Source: Candidatus Andeanibacterium colombiense
GTDB taxonomy: Bacteria > Pseudomonadota > Alphaproteobacteria > Sphingomonadales > Sphingomonadaceae
Assembly: GCA_029202985.1 (NCBI GenBank)
Contig: CP119316.1
Coordinates: 3,459,001-3,523,000 of the forward strand
Length of the DNA stretch: 64,000 nucleotides
Reading direction: 5' to 3'
Below are positions 15,294 to 24,133 of the stretch, piece by piece (the first letter of the stretch is position 1; the number at the start of each line of letters is the position of its first letter). Under the pieces are notes generated by a model. It saw nothing but the letters and a program-made list of their open reading frames with translations, ran no database searches and was not told the origin of the DNA. The position numbers and the translations under genes are program-made.

Positions 15294-18176
15294 TCACGGC
15301 GCGGCCGCATCCTTAGGCTTCGGCAGCGCCACCACTTCCAGCCGCTGGGCCGGGTCGAGATAGCGTTGGGCGAGCTTCTCGACATCGTCCGCGGTAAAGC
15401 TCTCCAGCCGTTTCTTGCCCGCGAGATAGCGGTCGATATAGTCGCTTTCGGTCTGCGCACGATCGACCAGCGCCATCCAGCCGTCGTTGGTCTTGAGCAT
15501 GTTTTCGTAATATTCGAGCATCGGCCGGCGCGCGCGCAGCAGCGTGTCGTCGTCGATCGGCTTCGCGCGCAATTCGGTGAGGGTTTCGATCACCGCCTGG
15601 CGCGCGGCGGGGACGTCCTTCGGATCGAGCGAGGCGGAGATGGTAAAGGTGCCGTAGCCCGGATAGGTGCGCGACTGGCTGGCCGAGACCGATGGCGAAT
15701 AGGTCTGGCCGAGCTTCTCGCGCAATTTGTCCATCAGCTCGTTCTGGATCACCCGGTCGAGCAGCTGGAGCTGCAGATTCTCCACCGGATCGCTGTCGTC
15801 GCGGGTCGGCCAGCTCATGTTGAGCAGCGCCTGGTCGGGCTGGCCGGTGTGGTAGACGGTCCGTGGGCTGCGGTCGATCGTGAAGCTACGCGTGCGGTTC
15901 GCGGTGTAGGGCTGGAAATCGGGTTCGCGCGCGGGCAGGGCGCCCAGCGTCTTCGCGACCAGCGCGATCGCCCGGGTCTCGTCGAAATCGCCGACCAGCG
16001 CCAGTTCGATCGCCCCATGCGCCAGCCGGTCGCCGATATCGGCCTTGAGCTTCGCGAAATCGAGCGCGAGATAGGCCGCTTCGGGCTGAACGGTGAAGCG
16101 CGGGTCGTTGTCCGAGACGAAGCCCGGCAGCGCATTGCCCAGCGCCGCGCCCGGGGTGGCATTCATGCTGGCGAAGAAATCGGCGACGCTGCGGCGATAT
16201 TTCTCCTCGCCCTGTTTGCGATAGCCGGGATCGGTGATCGCGGCGGTCAGCAGGTCGAGCTGCAGCTCGAGGTCGCGCGGGGTGGTCCCGCCCTGCATCT
16301 GGAAGGTCTGGTCGCCGCTGCCGATGTTGAAGGCGACCGTCTTGCCGGCCATGATCGTCTGGAGATCGTCGAAGCTGTGCTTGCCGAGCCCGCCCCACGG
16401 CAGCCCGTTGACCAGCCCGGTCGCGAGCGGATTGTCCCTGGTCGCCAGCATGTCGCCGCCGTCGAGGTTGAGCGCGAAGGAGATGCGGTCCTTGCGCAGA
16501 TCGGTATGCTTGAGGTTCAGCCGCACGCCGTTGGCGAAGCGAATCTCGCGGATGCCCAGCCGGGGATCGCGGGTATCCGACGCGATCGCGCCGGGGGCGC
16601 CGAAATCGGAATAGGCGAACTTGCCCGAGGCCGCATCGCCGCCGCGCGCGATCGGCGCCGCATAGGCCGCGTTCCACGCCGCGCGCAGCGCGTCGGCGCC
16701 GCCCTGGGGCGGAGTGCGGCCCTCGAAGCGGATCATCGGATCGTCGAGCGGGGCAGCTTCCGCGGTCATCGCCGCCAGCACCGCCGCGGGCGTGATCTTC
16801 GGCACCGCCGCGTTGAACCGGTCGAGCGAGCTTTGCGGCGTGGTCGGCACCACGCGTTCGTTCACCAGCCCGATCGCGGCGCCGGTGAAGGTCGCGTTGT
16901 AGCGCGTATCGGCGGTGGCGACCGTGTTCTCGAGGCTGGTGCGGATATCGGCCAGCTGTTCGTCGATCTCGGCCTGGGTGAAGCCGTAGGCGAGCGCGCG
17001 GCGGTATTCGGTTACCGCGGCGGGCAGGCCCTTGGCCCATTCGCCCTCGGCGGTGGTCACCACCAGATTGGTGGTCTGGCCGGCCTGGAAGATGTCGCCC
17101 GTGCCGAAGCCGGCATCGCGGAACGGCGGAGTCTCGCTGTTGGCGAGCCGGTCCAGCCGGCGGTTGACGATGCCGTAGCCGACCTGGCGCAGCAGATTGG
17201 TGAAGCGGTTCGCGACCGTGTCGGGCTCGTACACCCAGGGCCGGTTGCGTGAGGCGGTGATCTTTTCCGAAAGCGCCGGATCGATCCACACGTCGGTCTT
17301 GCCCTTGAGCGCGGGATCGACTGGCCCGGCGTCCGGGTCGTCGGGCGTGGGCGCCGCCTGCCAGCCGCTGAAATGATCCCTGATCTTCTGTTCGACCAGT
17401 GCCGGGTCGAAATCGCCGACCACGATCACCACCGAGTTCAGCGGCGTATAGGTCCGCGCGTAGAGCGCCTTGAGCTTGGCGGTGGTCGCGGCCTGCAGCG
17501 CCTCCGTGGTGCCGATCGGCCAGCGGTCGGGGAAATGGGCGCCTGGATAGAGGAAGCGGAAGCTGTCCATCGTATTGTGCATGACATAGGTGTCGCGCAC
17601 GCGCTTCTCGCTCAGCACCACGCCCTTCTCGCGGTCGATCGCGCCCTGGTCGAACAGCAGCTCGCTGCCGGTTTCGCGCATCAGCATCAGCGCGGTGTCG
17701 AGCAGCGCGGGATCGTTGCGCGGGAGGTCGAGCTGATAGGTGGTGACCTCGAAATTGGTCGAGGCATTGGTGTCGGCACCGAACGCGAGGCCCTCGCGCT
17801 CGAGCAATTTGACCATCTCGTCCTCGGGCACATGGGTCGATCCGTTGAACGCCATATGCTCGATGAAGTGCGCATAGCCCTGTTCGGCGTCGGTTTCGTC
17901 GATCGAGCCGGCATGGACCACCAGCCGCACTTCGGCCATGCCCGCGGGGGTGGAGTTCTGGCGGATCACATAGCGTAGCCCGTTGGGCAGGCGCCCGAAG
18001 CGGTAGGACGGATCGAGCGGCAGGTCGCTTTTCTCGAATGCCCAGGTGGCCTTTTCGGCCTTGGTGCGCGGCGCCCTGGCGGCGGCGCTTGCGGCGGGCG
18101 CGTCCTTGGCGAAGGCGGGGGCGACAAGGCTGGTGGAGAGGCAGAAGGCCGCAAGGGCCGCAACGATACGCTTCAT
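15294..18176 (-). CDS. Secreted M16 (pitrilysin-type) zinc peptidase
   Basis: A 960-residue exported metallopeptidase. A signal peptide covers 1-23 (ends AFA before KD). The inverted zinc motif HFIEH is at 103-107 (His103, Glu106, His107). The third zinc ligand is expected in the EKGVVLSEKR region about 75 residues on. The second half holds the inactive M16 domain pair expected for a full-length enzyme, including an RxxY-like YSPSVSASQSRTYPGYGTF area. It probably degrades peptides in the periplasm or outer membrane. GGGAGAG precedes the ATG. It lies between purC and purS on the same strand, breaking an otherwise purine-only run; the functional link is unclear. Confidence 0.9.
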   Translation of the reverse strand: MKRIVAALAAFCLSTSLVAPAFAKDAPAASAAARAPRTKAEKATWAFEKSDLPLDPSYRFGRLPNGLRYVIRQNSTPAGMAEVRLVVHAGSIDETDAEQGYAHFIEHMAFNGSTHVPEDEMVKLLEREGLAFGADTNASTNFEVTTYQLDLPRNDPALLDTALMLMRETGSELLFDQGAIDREKGVVLSEKRVRDTYVMHNTMDSFRFLYPGAHFPDRWPIGTTEALQAATTAKLKALYARTYTPLNSVVIVVGDFDPALVEQKIRDHFSGWQAAPTPDDPDAGPVDPALKGKTDVWIDPALSEKITASRNRPWVYEPDTVANRFTNLLRQVGYGIVNRRLDRLANSETPPFRDAGFGTGDIFQAGQTTNLVVTTAEGEWAKGLPAAVTEYRRALAYGFTQAEIDEQLADIRTSLENTVATADTRYNATFTGAAIGLVNERVVPTTPQSSLDRFNAAVPKITPAAVLAAMTAEAAPLDDPMIRFEGRTPPQGGADALRAAWNAAYAAPIARGGDAASGKFAYSDFGAPGAIASDTRDPRLGIREIRFANGVRLNLKHTDLRKDRISFALNLDGGDMLATRDNPLATGLVNGLPWGGLGKHSFDDLQTIMAGKTVAFNIGSGDQTFQMQGGTTPRDLELQLDLLTAAITDPGYRKQGEEKYRRSVADFFASMNATPGAALGNALPGFVSDNDPRFTVQPEAAYLALDFAKLKADIGDRLAHGAIELALVGDFDETRAIALVAKTLGALPAREPDFQPYTANRTRSFTIDRSPRTVYHTGQPDQALLNMSWPTRDDSDPVENLQLQLLDRVIQNELMDKLREKLGQTYSPSVSASQSRTYPGYGTFTISASLDPKDVPAARQAVIETLTELRAKPIDDDTLLRARRPMLEYYENMLKTNDGWMALVDRAQTESDYIDRYLAGKKRLESFTADDVEKLAQRYLDPAQRLEVVALPKPKDAAAP

Positions 18177-18327
18177 CACTCTCCCGTCGCCCTTTGCGGG
18201 CGCTTGTACTTGGCGACGGAGGAGACCGGCCGCGCAACTTTCCGGACCCAGCCTAGGCATGGGTTACGGAGATGTGAAGCGCGATCGGTGAATGGCGGGT
18301 GAAAGGGGGGCGGATGTCGTGACCCTA

Positions 18328-18350
18328 TCCTCTCCCGCGACGGGAGAGGA
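18328..18350 (-). terminator. Hairpin after purC
   Basis: A perfect 10-bp stem TCCTCTCCCG/CGGGAGAGGA closes a 3-nt loop just beyond the purC stop. There is no uridine run, so it may terminate weakly or protect the mRNA end. It separates purC from the peptidase gene downstream. Confidence 0.45.
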
Positions 18351-18356
18351 ATGCAG

Positions 18357-19160
18357 TCACTTCTTCGGCTTCTCGCTCCGGCCGCCGCGCAGCTTGCGGT
18401 GGGCGGTGAGGTCGAGGACTTCGCCGGGGGCGCCGTCGTCCTGCAGCAGGCCGAGGCGGCGGGCGACTTCCTGGTAGGCCTCTTCCTCCCCGCCGAGATC
18501 GCGGCGGAAACGGTCCTTGTCGAGCTTCTCGCCGGTCACCATGTCCCACAGGCGGGCGCCGTCAGGGCTGATCTCGTCGGCCAGGATCACGCGGCTATAG
18601 TCGCCGTCCCAGATCCGCCCGAATTCGAGCTTGAAATCGACCAGGCGGATGTTGATCGCGGCGAACATGCCGCACATGAAGTCGTTCACCCGGATCGCCA
18701 TCGCGGAGATGTCCTGCATCTCCTCGTTGCTGGCCCAGTTGAAGCAGGCGATGTGCTCTTCGGCGATCATCGGATCGCCCAGCGCATCGTCCTTGAAGTA
18801 ATATTCGATCAGCGTGTGGGGCAGGGGTTCGCCCTCTTCGAGGCCGAGGCGCTTGCAGATCGAACCGGCGGCGACATTGCGCACGACCACTTCGATCGGG
18901 ATGATCTCGACCTGGCGCACCAGCTGCTCGCGCATGTTGAGGCGGCGGATGAAGTGGGTCGGGATGCCGATGTGGCTGAGGCGGGTGAACACATGCTCGC
19001 TGATGCGGTTGTTGATCACGCCCTTGCCGTTGATCGTGCCGCGCTTCTCCGCGTTGAACGCGGTCGCATCGTCCTTGAAATACTGGATCAGCGTACCCGG
19101 CTCGGGGCCTTCGTACAGGATCTTGGCCTTGCCTTCGTAGATCTGGCGGCGACGGGTCAT
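18357..19160 (-). CDS. purC: SAICAR synthase
   Basis: Ligates aspartate to CAIR in purine synthesis, forming SAICAR with ATP. The 267-residue protein begins with RRRQIYEGKAKILYEGPEPG-type sequence, with the conserved IYEGKAKI motif. It has FKDDATAFN, VVVRNVAAGS, and the LVDFKLEFGR block typical of PurC. The C-terminus has a short positively charged tail. I took the ATG at 19160, preceded by GAGGA, rather than one 21 bp further up. It is the most upstream of the minus-strand purine genes here; purS and purQ follow after the M16 peptidase gene. Confidence 0.96.
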   Translation of the reverse strand: MTRRRQIYEGKAKILYEGPEPGTLIQYFKDDATAFNAEKRGTINGKGVINNRISEHVFTRLSHIGIPTHFIRRLNMREQLVRQVEIIPIEVVVRNVAAGSICKRLGLEEGEPLPHTLIEYYFKDDALGDPMIAEEHIACFNWASNEEMQDISAMAIRVNDFMCGMFAAINIRLVDFKLEFGRIWDGDYSRVILADEISPDGARLWDMVTGEKLDKDRFRRDLGGEEEAYQEVARRLGLLQDDGAPGEVLDLTAHRKLRGGRSEKPKK

Positions 19161-19312
19161 TGCGTATCCTCGAAAAACCAAACCCCGGCACTTGCGAGTC
19201 GGTGGGACCGCACGGCCGGGGCAAGGGGTTCCCTATACGCGCGGCGGGATGAAAAGCAATTGTCCGATACCCTGCGATTGCCTAGCCTCCCGGGCAAAAC
19301 AGGGAGAGAGCC

Positions 19313-19781
19313 ATGGACACCAGCCGCCGCAGCGTGATCGCAGGAGGGGTGGCGCTGACCGCGCTGCTTGGCAGCAAAGCCCAGGCCCAGGCCGGCGGTG
19401 CGAAAGCTTCCGGGGATGGAGGTCATCCACATCTATTCCGATGCGAACGGCGTCTCGCATGTCCAGCGGGTGCCGGTGGTCGGCCTGCCCAAGCCGCTTC
19501 CGGCGACCGGGGTCCGCGCCAATGCGATCGCCGTGGGCGTGGAGGACTGGCACCAGGCGCCGCAGAAACTGTTCACGATCAACACCTCGGGCGACATTCA
19601 GGGCGAGCTGGGCGACGGGACGAAGGTGCCGATCGGCAAGGGCGATCTGGTCTATCTCGAGGATCTGACCGGCAAGGGCCACATCACCCGGCTTCTGACC
19701 GATGTCGCGAACCTGTTCATCCTGATGCCACCGGAGTTCGATTTCCTCGAATGGGCTGGCGGAACGCCGCAAGCGGTGTAA
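19313..19781 (+). pseudogene. Tat-exported cupin-like protein, broken by a one-base frameshift
   Basis: The frame opening at ATG 19313 (RBS GGGAGAGAG) encodes a twin-arginine signal (SRRSVIAGG, then hydrophobic ALTALLGSKAQAQA). It then runs into nonsense near 19406. The conserved body (KLPGMEVIHIYSDANG through the C-terminus at 19781) continues in another frame. Removing one A from the AAA at 19403-19405 joins them into a smooth 155-residue protein. This suggests a real frameshift or a sequencing error. Restart at ATG 19416 could give a 121-residue cytoplasmic form. The body looks like a small cupin-type beta barrel; its function is unknown. No other gene overlaps it. Confidence 0.7.
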
Positions 19782-19812
19782 GGGGCGCGCGTTGTCAACG
19801 AAGGAGCGGGCC

Positions 19813-20235
19813 GTGTCGCAAGCTGCCACTTTGGAACTGATCGGGAAATATTACGCCGCGTTCAACGCCGGCGACGGCGAGGGCATGCTCGCCTGCCTGA
19901 CCGAGACGATCGCGCATGACGTGAACCAGGGCGCCCGGCAGGAAGGCAAGGACGCGTTCCGCGCATTCCTCGCGCATATGGACCGCAGCTATGCGGAAAA
20001 GCTCACCGACATCGTGGTGATGGCCAATGCGGACGGCAGCCGCGCCGCGGCCGAGTTCGTGGTCCACGGCGAATATCTGACAACCGACGAGGGCCTGCCC
20101 GAGGCCAAAGGGCAGAAATACGTCCTCCCCGCGGGTGCGTTCTTCGATATCGAAGGCGGGCTGATCGCGCGGGTCACGGTCTATTACAATCTCGAGGATT
20201 GGATTGCCCAGGTCTCCAAGCCGCTAGCCGCGTGA
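19813..20235 (+). CDS. NTF2-like / SnoaL-like protein (ketosteroid-isomerase-related)
   Basis: A 140-residue cone-fold protein of the NTF2-like superfamily. Diagnostic features are LIGKYYAAFNAGDGEGMLACLTE at the start, GKDAFRAFLAHMDRSYAEKL in the middle, and a final strand with VTVYYNLEDWIAQV. Members include small isomerases and hydrolases, and the substrate cannot be told. The GTG at 19813 has AAGGAGCGGGCC ahead of it, and I prefer it to a TTG at 19792. Its stop overlaps the start of the GNAT gene, so it is the first of three coupled genes with the GNAT and nitrilase-type proteins. Confidence 0.75.
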   Translation: MSQAATLELIGKYYAAFNAGDGEGMLACLTETIAHDVNQGARQEGKDAFRAFLAHMDRSYAEKLTDIVVMANADGSRAAAEFVVHGEYLTTDEGLPEAKGQKYVLPAGAFFDIEGGLIARVTVYYNLEDWIAQVSKPLAA

Positions 20236-20819
20236 GCATCGCGGTTCGCCCGCTCTCGGGCGACGAACTCGCCGCGCATCTGCCGGGGCTTGCGGTGCTG
20301 CGGATCGCGGTGTTCGCGGATTATCCCTATCTGTACGACGGCGATGCCGAATACGAGCATCGCTATCTCGCCGAATTCGCCGCCGCGCCGCAGGCGGTGC
20401 TGGTCGCGGCCTTCGACGGGAGCGATATCGTCGGCGCGGCCACCGCCTCTCCGATGTCGGCGCAGAAGCCCGAATTCCGCGCGGCCTTCGAAGCGCACGG
20501 GATCGACACGCGGAGTTTGTTCTATTTCGGCGAGAGCGTGCTGCTGCCGCGCTATCGCGGGCACGGGATCGGCCATGCGTTCTTCGATCACCGCGAGGAA
20601 GCGGCGCGCAGTGCGGGCGCGCGGGCCGCGACCTTCGCCTCGGTGATCCGCGCGGCGGACCATCCGGCGCGGCCCGGCGGTTATCGCCCGCTCGACGAAT
20701 TCTGGACCAGGCGCGGCTACGCGCCTGTGGACGGCTTCACCGCCGAGCTTGCGTGGAAAGAGCATGGCGAAGAGAGCGAGAGCCTCAAACCAATGCAATA
20801 TTGGATGAGGGCGCTTTGA
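20232..20819 (+). CDS. GNAT family N-acetyltransferase
   Basis: A 195-residue acetyltransferase that would use acetyl-CoA on an unknown acceptor. The GNAT motif A is LLPRYRGHGIGHAFFDHREE (about residues 107-126), giving the acetyl-CoA-binding RxxGxG/A loop. The domain before it (YPYLYDGDAEYEHRYLAEFA) is specific to a subset of GNATs with large N-terminal parts. It begins at a GTG overlapping the previous stop (GTGA), and its own stop overlaps the next start, so it is translationally coupled on both sides. Pairing with a nitrilase-family amidase suggests related substrates. Confidence 0.85.
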   Translation: MSIAVRPLSGDELAAHLPGLAVLRIAVFADYPYLYDGDAEYEHRYLAEFAAAPQAVLVAAFDGSDIVGAATASPMSAQKPEFRAAFEAHGIDTRSLFYFGESVLLPRYRGHGIGHAFFDHREEAARSAGARAATFASVIRAADHPARPGGYRPLDEFWTRRGYAPVDGFTAELAWKEHGEESESLKPMQYWMRAL

Positions 20820-21718
20820 ATTCCGACAAGCAGAAATTCCTGGTCGCGGCCGCGCAATATCCGATCGACCGCCATGACGGCTGGGACCACTACATCACGA
20901 AGGTCACCGGCTGGGTCGATTATGCCGCCCGGCGCGGGGCCAAGCTCGCGGTGTTCCCCGAATATGGCGGGATGGAACTCGCTTCGCTGAACGCCGAGAC
21001 GATGGGCGATCTCGACGCCTCGCTTGAACAGGTTTCCGCGCTCGCCCCGCATGTCGATGCGCTGCATATCGAACTGGCGCGCGAGCACGACATGCACATC
21101 CTCGCCGCGAGCATGCCGGTCTATCGCGACGGCAAGTATCGCAATGTCGCGCGCCTGTTCACTCCCGAAGGGACGATGGGCGGGCAGGAAAAGCTGATGA
21201 TGACGCGCTTCGAGCGTGAGCAGTGGAAAGTCCACGCGGGCGGTCCACTGCGGCTGTTCGAGACCCGGCTCGGCAAGATCGGCGTGCTGATCTGCTACGA
21301 TTCCGAATTCCCGTTGCTCGGCCGCGCGCTGGTCGAGGCGGGGGCCGAGATCATCCTCGTGCCGAGCTGCACCGATACGGTCGCCGGCTACAACCGGGTC
21401 AAGGTCGGGGCGATGGCCCGCGCGCTCGAAGGCCAGTGCTATGTGGTGCATGCGCCAACGGTGGGCGAGGCCGGCTGGTCGCCCGCGGTCGACGTCAACC
21501 ACGGCATCGCCGGAATCTATTGCCCGCCCGATCGCGGCTTCCCCGAAACCGGCATCGTCGCGCTGGGCGAGCTGGACGCGAAGCAATGGGTGCTGGGCGA
21601 GATCGACGTCGCGAAAGTGGCGGAGGTCCGCAAGGACGGCTCGGTACTCAATGTCAAACACTGGGGCGAGCAGCCGGGGGGCGGGCCGCTGCCCGAGGTC
21701 GAGCTGGTGGCGCTTTGA
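20816..21718 (+). CDS. Carbon-nitrogen hydrolase (nitrilase superfamily amidase)
   Basis: A 300-residue cytoplasmic hydrolase of amides or N-carbamoyl compounds. The catalytic triad is visible: Glu49 in VFPEYGGME, Lys126 in GGQEKLMM, and Cys160 in VLICYDSEFP. I take TTG 20816, which overlaps the GNAT stop (TTGA), with GATGAGG just upstream. An earlier TTG at 20801 cannot be excluded. With the GNAT gene it forms a fused-like pair (a GNAT followed by a nitrilase domain is a known combination). The substrate is unknown. Confidence 0.88.
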   Translation: MNSDKQKFLVAAAQYPIDRHDGWDHYITKVTGWVDYAARRGAKLAVFPEYGGMELASLNAETMGDLDASLEQVSALAPHVDALHIELAREHDMHILAASMPVYRDGKYRNVARLFTPEGTMGGQEKLMMTRFEREQWKVHAGGPLRLFETRLGKIGVLICYDSEFPLLGRALVEAGAEIILVPSCTDTVAGYNRVKVGAMARALEGQCYVVHAPTVGEAGWSPAVDVNHGIAGIYCPPDRGFPETGIVALGELDAKQWVLGEIDVAKVAEVRKDGSVLNVKHWGEQPGGGPLPEVELVAL

Positions 21719-21820
21719 GGTTCGGGCGTCGGCGCAGCTTTCCGTAGCGTAAATTTGACTTGTCGCGACGGTGCAGCCAGAGGGCGCGCAAACGGGTCGC
21801 CACAGGGCGGGAGAAAACAT

Positions 21821-24064
21821 ATGTCGCATGCCGCAATGAGGGCTTCGGCCTCGCTTGCCGTCCTGGGTGCCATCTTCGCGGCGGCATCGCCCGCCTTCGC
21901 CGAAGACGATCAGGACAAGGCGGAGATCGTCGTTTCCGCCAAGAACCCGGGCAGCGATACGCTCGACTATCCGGGCAGTATCGACACGATCGGCACCACC
22001 GAGCTCGCGCAGCGCCAGGTGCAGGACCTCTCGACCCTCAGCTATGCCGCGCCCAACGTCTCGCTCGACTCGATCGGCACCTTCAAGGGCGTCGCGAACT
22101 TCGCGATCCGCGGGCTCGGCATCAACAGCTCGATCCCGTCGATCGATCCCGCGGTGGGGATCTTCGTCGACGGGGTCTATCAGGGGATCAATGCAGGCGA
22201 CGTGTTCGACCTGCTCGACGTCAAGCGCGTGACCGTGCTGCGCGGGCCGCAGGGGGTCGCCTTCGGGCGCAACACCACCGGCGGCGCGGTGCTGGTCGAA
22301 ACCGCCGACCCGACCTTCGCCGGGGAAGGCCATGCGGGCATGACCGTCGAAGGCCCGGTCGACAGCCGGCGCGGCAAGGCAATGCTGACGATGCGCGGGG
22401 CGGTCTCCGGGCCGCTGAACGACACGCTCGCGATCCGCATCGCGGCGCTCCACAGCGACGATGCCGGCTATTTCGAGAACGACTACGACGGGCGCGCCTT
22501 CGGCAAGGCGGTGACGACCGAAGTGCGCGGCGGGCTGACCTGGCTCGCGAGCGAGCGCCTGAGCTTCACCCTCAAGGGCGAATGGGACAAGAGCGACGGC
22601 GACGGCGCCCCGGCGCACAACAACGGCCTGAGCGGGCGCGACAATTTCAGGATCGCGATCGACGAGCGCGGTTTCTACCACAGCAAGGGCGGTTCGGTGT
22701 CGCTGCGCGGCGAGTATGAGCTGGGGCAGGGCAAGCTCACCAATGTGTTCGGTTGGCGCGACTACGATCTGCGCACCCGCAACGACATCGATTCCACTCC
22801 GGTCAAGATCTTCCATTCGGACACGCGCACCAATCAGGATCAGTGGTCCGACGAACTATATTATGCGGCGGATTACGGCGCGGTGGCGGTGACCGCGGGC
22901 GGCTATATCTTCCACCAGCAGGTCGGTTACGACGAATTCCGCGATCTCGCCGCTCCGCAATACGGCGGCGGGGTGCAGGATCAGGACGTTTACGGGCTCT
23001 ATGCCCAGGCCGATTATTCGCTGACCGACAAACTCACGCTGACCGGCGGGCTGCGCTGGTCGCGCGAAGAAAAGAGCGCCGACATCACCTATGTCCGCCC
23101 GCGCGCGGAATGTTCGGCGATCGAAGGCACCTGCCCGATCGAGGGCCAGAATGTGCCCGGAGAGAACAACGGCTTTTCCGACAGCCGCGCATGGAACAGC
23201 CTGTCGCCCAAGGTGGCGCTGGCGTTCAAGCCGACCGTGGACAGCAATCTCTACGCCAGCTGGACCCGCGGTTATCGCTCCGGCGGCTACAACCTCCGCA
23301 TCACCCAGCCGGCGGCGTTCGAGCAGATCGCGGCCGAACTCGGCTCCCCTGCATTCGATCAGGAGCGGGTCGACAGCTTCGAACTCGGCGGCAAGTGGCA
23401 GCGCGGGATCCTGCGCCTGAGCGGTGCGCTCTACTGGATGGAGGTCGCCAATCTCCAGCGCGAGATCAACGTGCCTTCGCTGACCTCGGGCCTCGCCCAG
23501 TCGATCTACAACACCGCTGACGCCCGCATCCGCGGCGGCGAGCTGGAAGCCACGCTGACCCCCGCCGGGGGTCTGACGCTCACCGCCGACCTTGGCTACA
23601 CCGATGCGCAATACCGCAAGGTGTTCCTCGACCTCAATTCGGACGGGGTGATAAACGCGGCCGATCTCGCTCTTGCGCTGCCACGCGCGCCGAAATGGAG
23701 CTGGGGCGGCAGCGCGGCCTATGAGGCGGAGCTCGGCGGGCTCGGCTCGCTCACCGCCAGCGCGTTCTTCCAGCACCGCAGCGCCTACGCCTATACTGAC
23801 AACAACTGGGGCTACAATTCGGCCTCGGACCGGCTCGACGCAAGCCTTGCGTTGAAGCTCGCCGGTAGCGGGATCACCTTGACCGTGTTCGGCCGCAATC
23901 TGACCGACGCGGTCCAGTTCGGCGGCGACACGCAACTCGCCTTCGCCGGCGGCGCCTATTCGGACGGCGACAACCGTCCGTTCGATCCGCACCCGGCCGC
24001 GGGGACCTTCTCGCCGCTCGACAAGGGGCGCGAGCTGGGTGTCGGACTGAACTGGGACTTCTGA
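21821..24064 (+). CDS. TonB-dependent outer-membrane receptor
   Basis: A 747-residue outer-membrane transporter that takes up scarce nutrients using the TonB system. Residues 1-27 are a signal peptide (ends SPAFA). A TonB-box-like EIVVSA follows, then a plug domain (PNVSLDSIGTFKGVANFAIRGLG, and VLRGPQGVAFGRNTTGGAV near 140). The rest is a 22-strand barrel of aromatic girdles ending in GVGLNWDF. The ATG at 21821 follows GGCGGGAGAAAA. The Fe-siderophore-like FGRNTTGGAV motif is general; the substrate is unknown. It may share a promoter region with the upstream trio. Confidence 0.92.
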   Translation: MSHAAMRASASLAVLGAIFAAASPAFAEDDQDKAEIVVSAKNPGSDTLDYPGSIDTIGTTELAQRQVQDLSTLSYAAPNVSLDSIGTFKGVANFAIRGLGINSSIPSIDPAVGIFVDGVYQGINAGDVFDLLDVKRVTVLRGPQGVAFGRNTTGGAVLVETADPTFAGEGHAGMTVEGPVDSRRGKAMLTMRGAVSGPLNDTLAIRIAALHSDDAGYFENDYDGRAFGKAVTTEVRGGLTWLASERLSFTLKGEWDKSDGDGAPAHNNGLSGRDNFRIAIDERGFYHSKGGSVSLRGEYELGQGKLTNVFGWRDYDLRTRNDIDSTPVKIFHSDTRTNQDQWSDELYYAADYGAVAVTAGGYIFHQQVGYDEFRDLAAPQYGGGVQDQDVYGLYAQADYSLTDKLTLTGGLRWSREEKSADITYVRPRAECSAIEGTCPIEGQNVPGENNGFSDSRAWNSLSPKVALAFKPTVDSNLYASWTRGYRSGGYNLRITQPAAFEQIAAELGSPAFDQERVDSFELGGKWQRGILRLSGALYWMEVANLQREINVPSLTSGLAQSIYNTADARIRGGELEATLTPAGGLTLTADLGYTDAQYRKVFLDLNSDGVINAADLALALPRAPKWSWGGSAAYEAELGGLGSLTASAFFQHRSAYAYTDNNWGYNSASDRLDASLALKLAGSGITLTVFGRNLTDAVQFGGDTQLAFAGGAYSDGDNRPFDPHPAAGTFSPLDKGRELGVGLNWDF

Positions 24065-24133
24065 TCGAGATGGACACCTCTTCAACTCCCGCCTAACCTC
24101 TCCTTAGCAAGCGAAGTTTTTGGAGCAGGCCGG

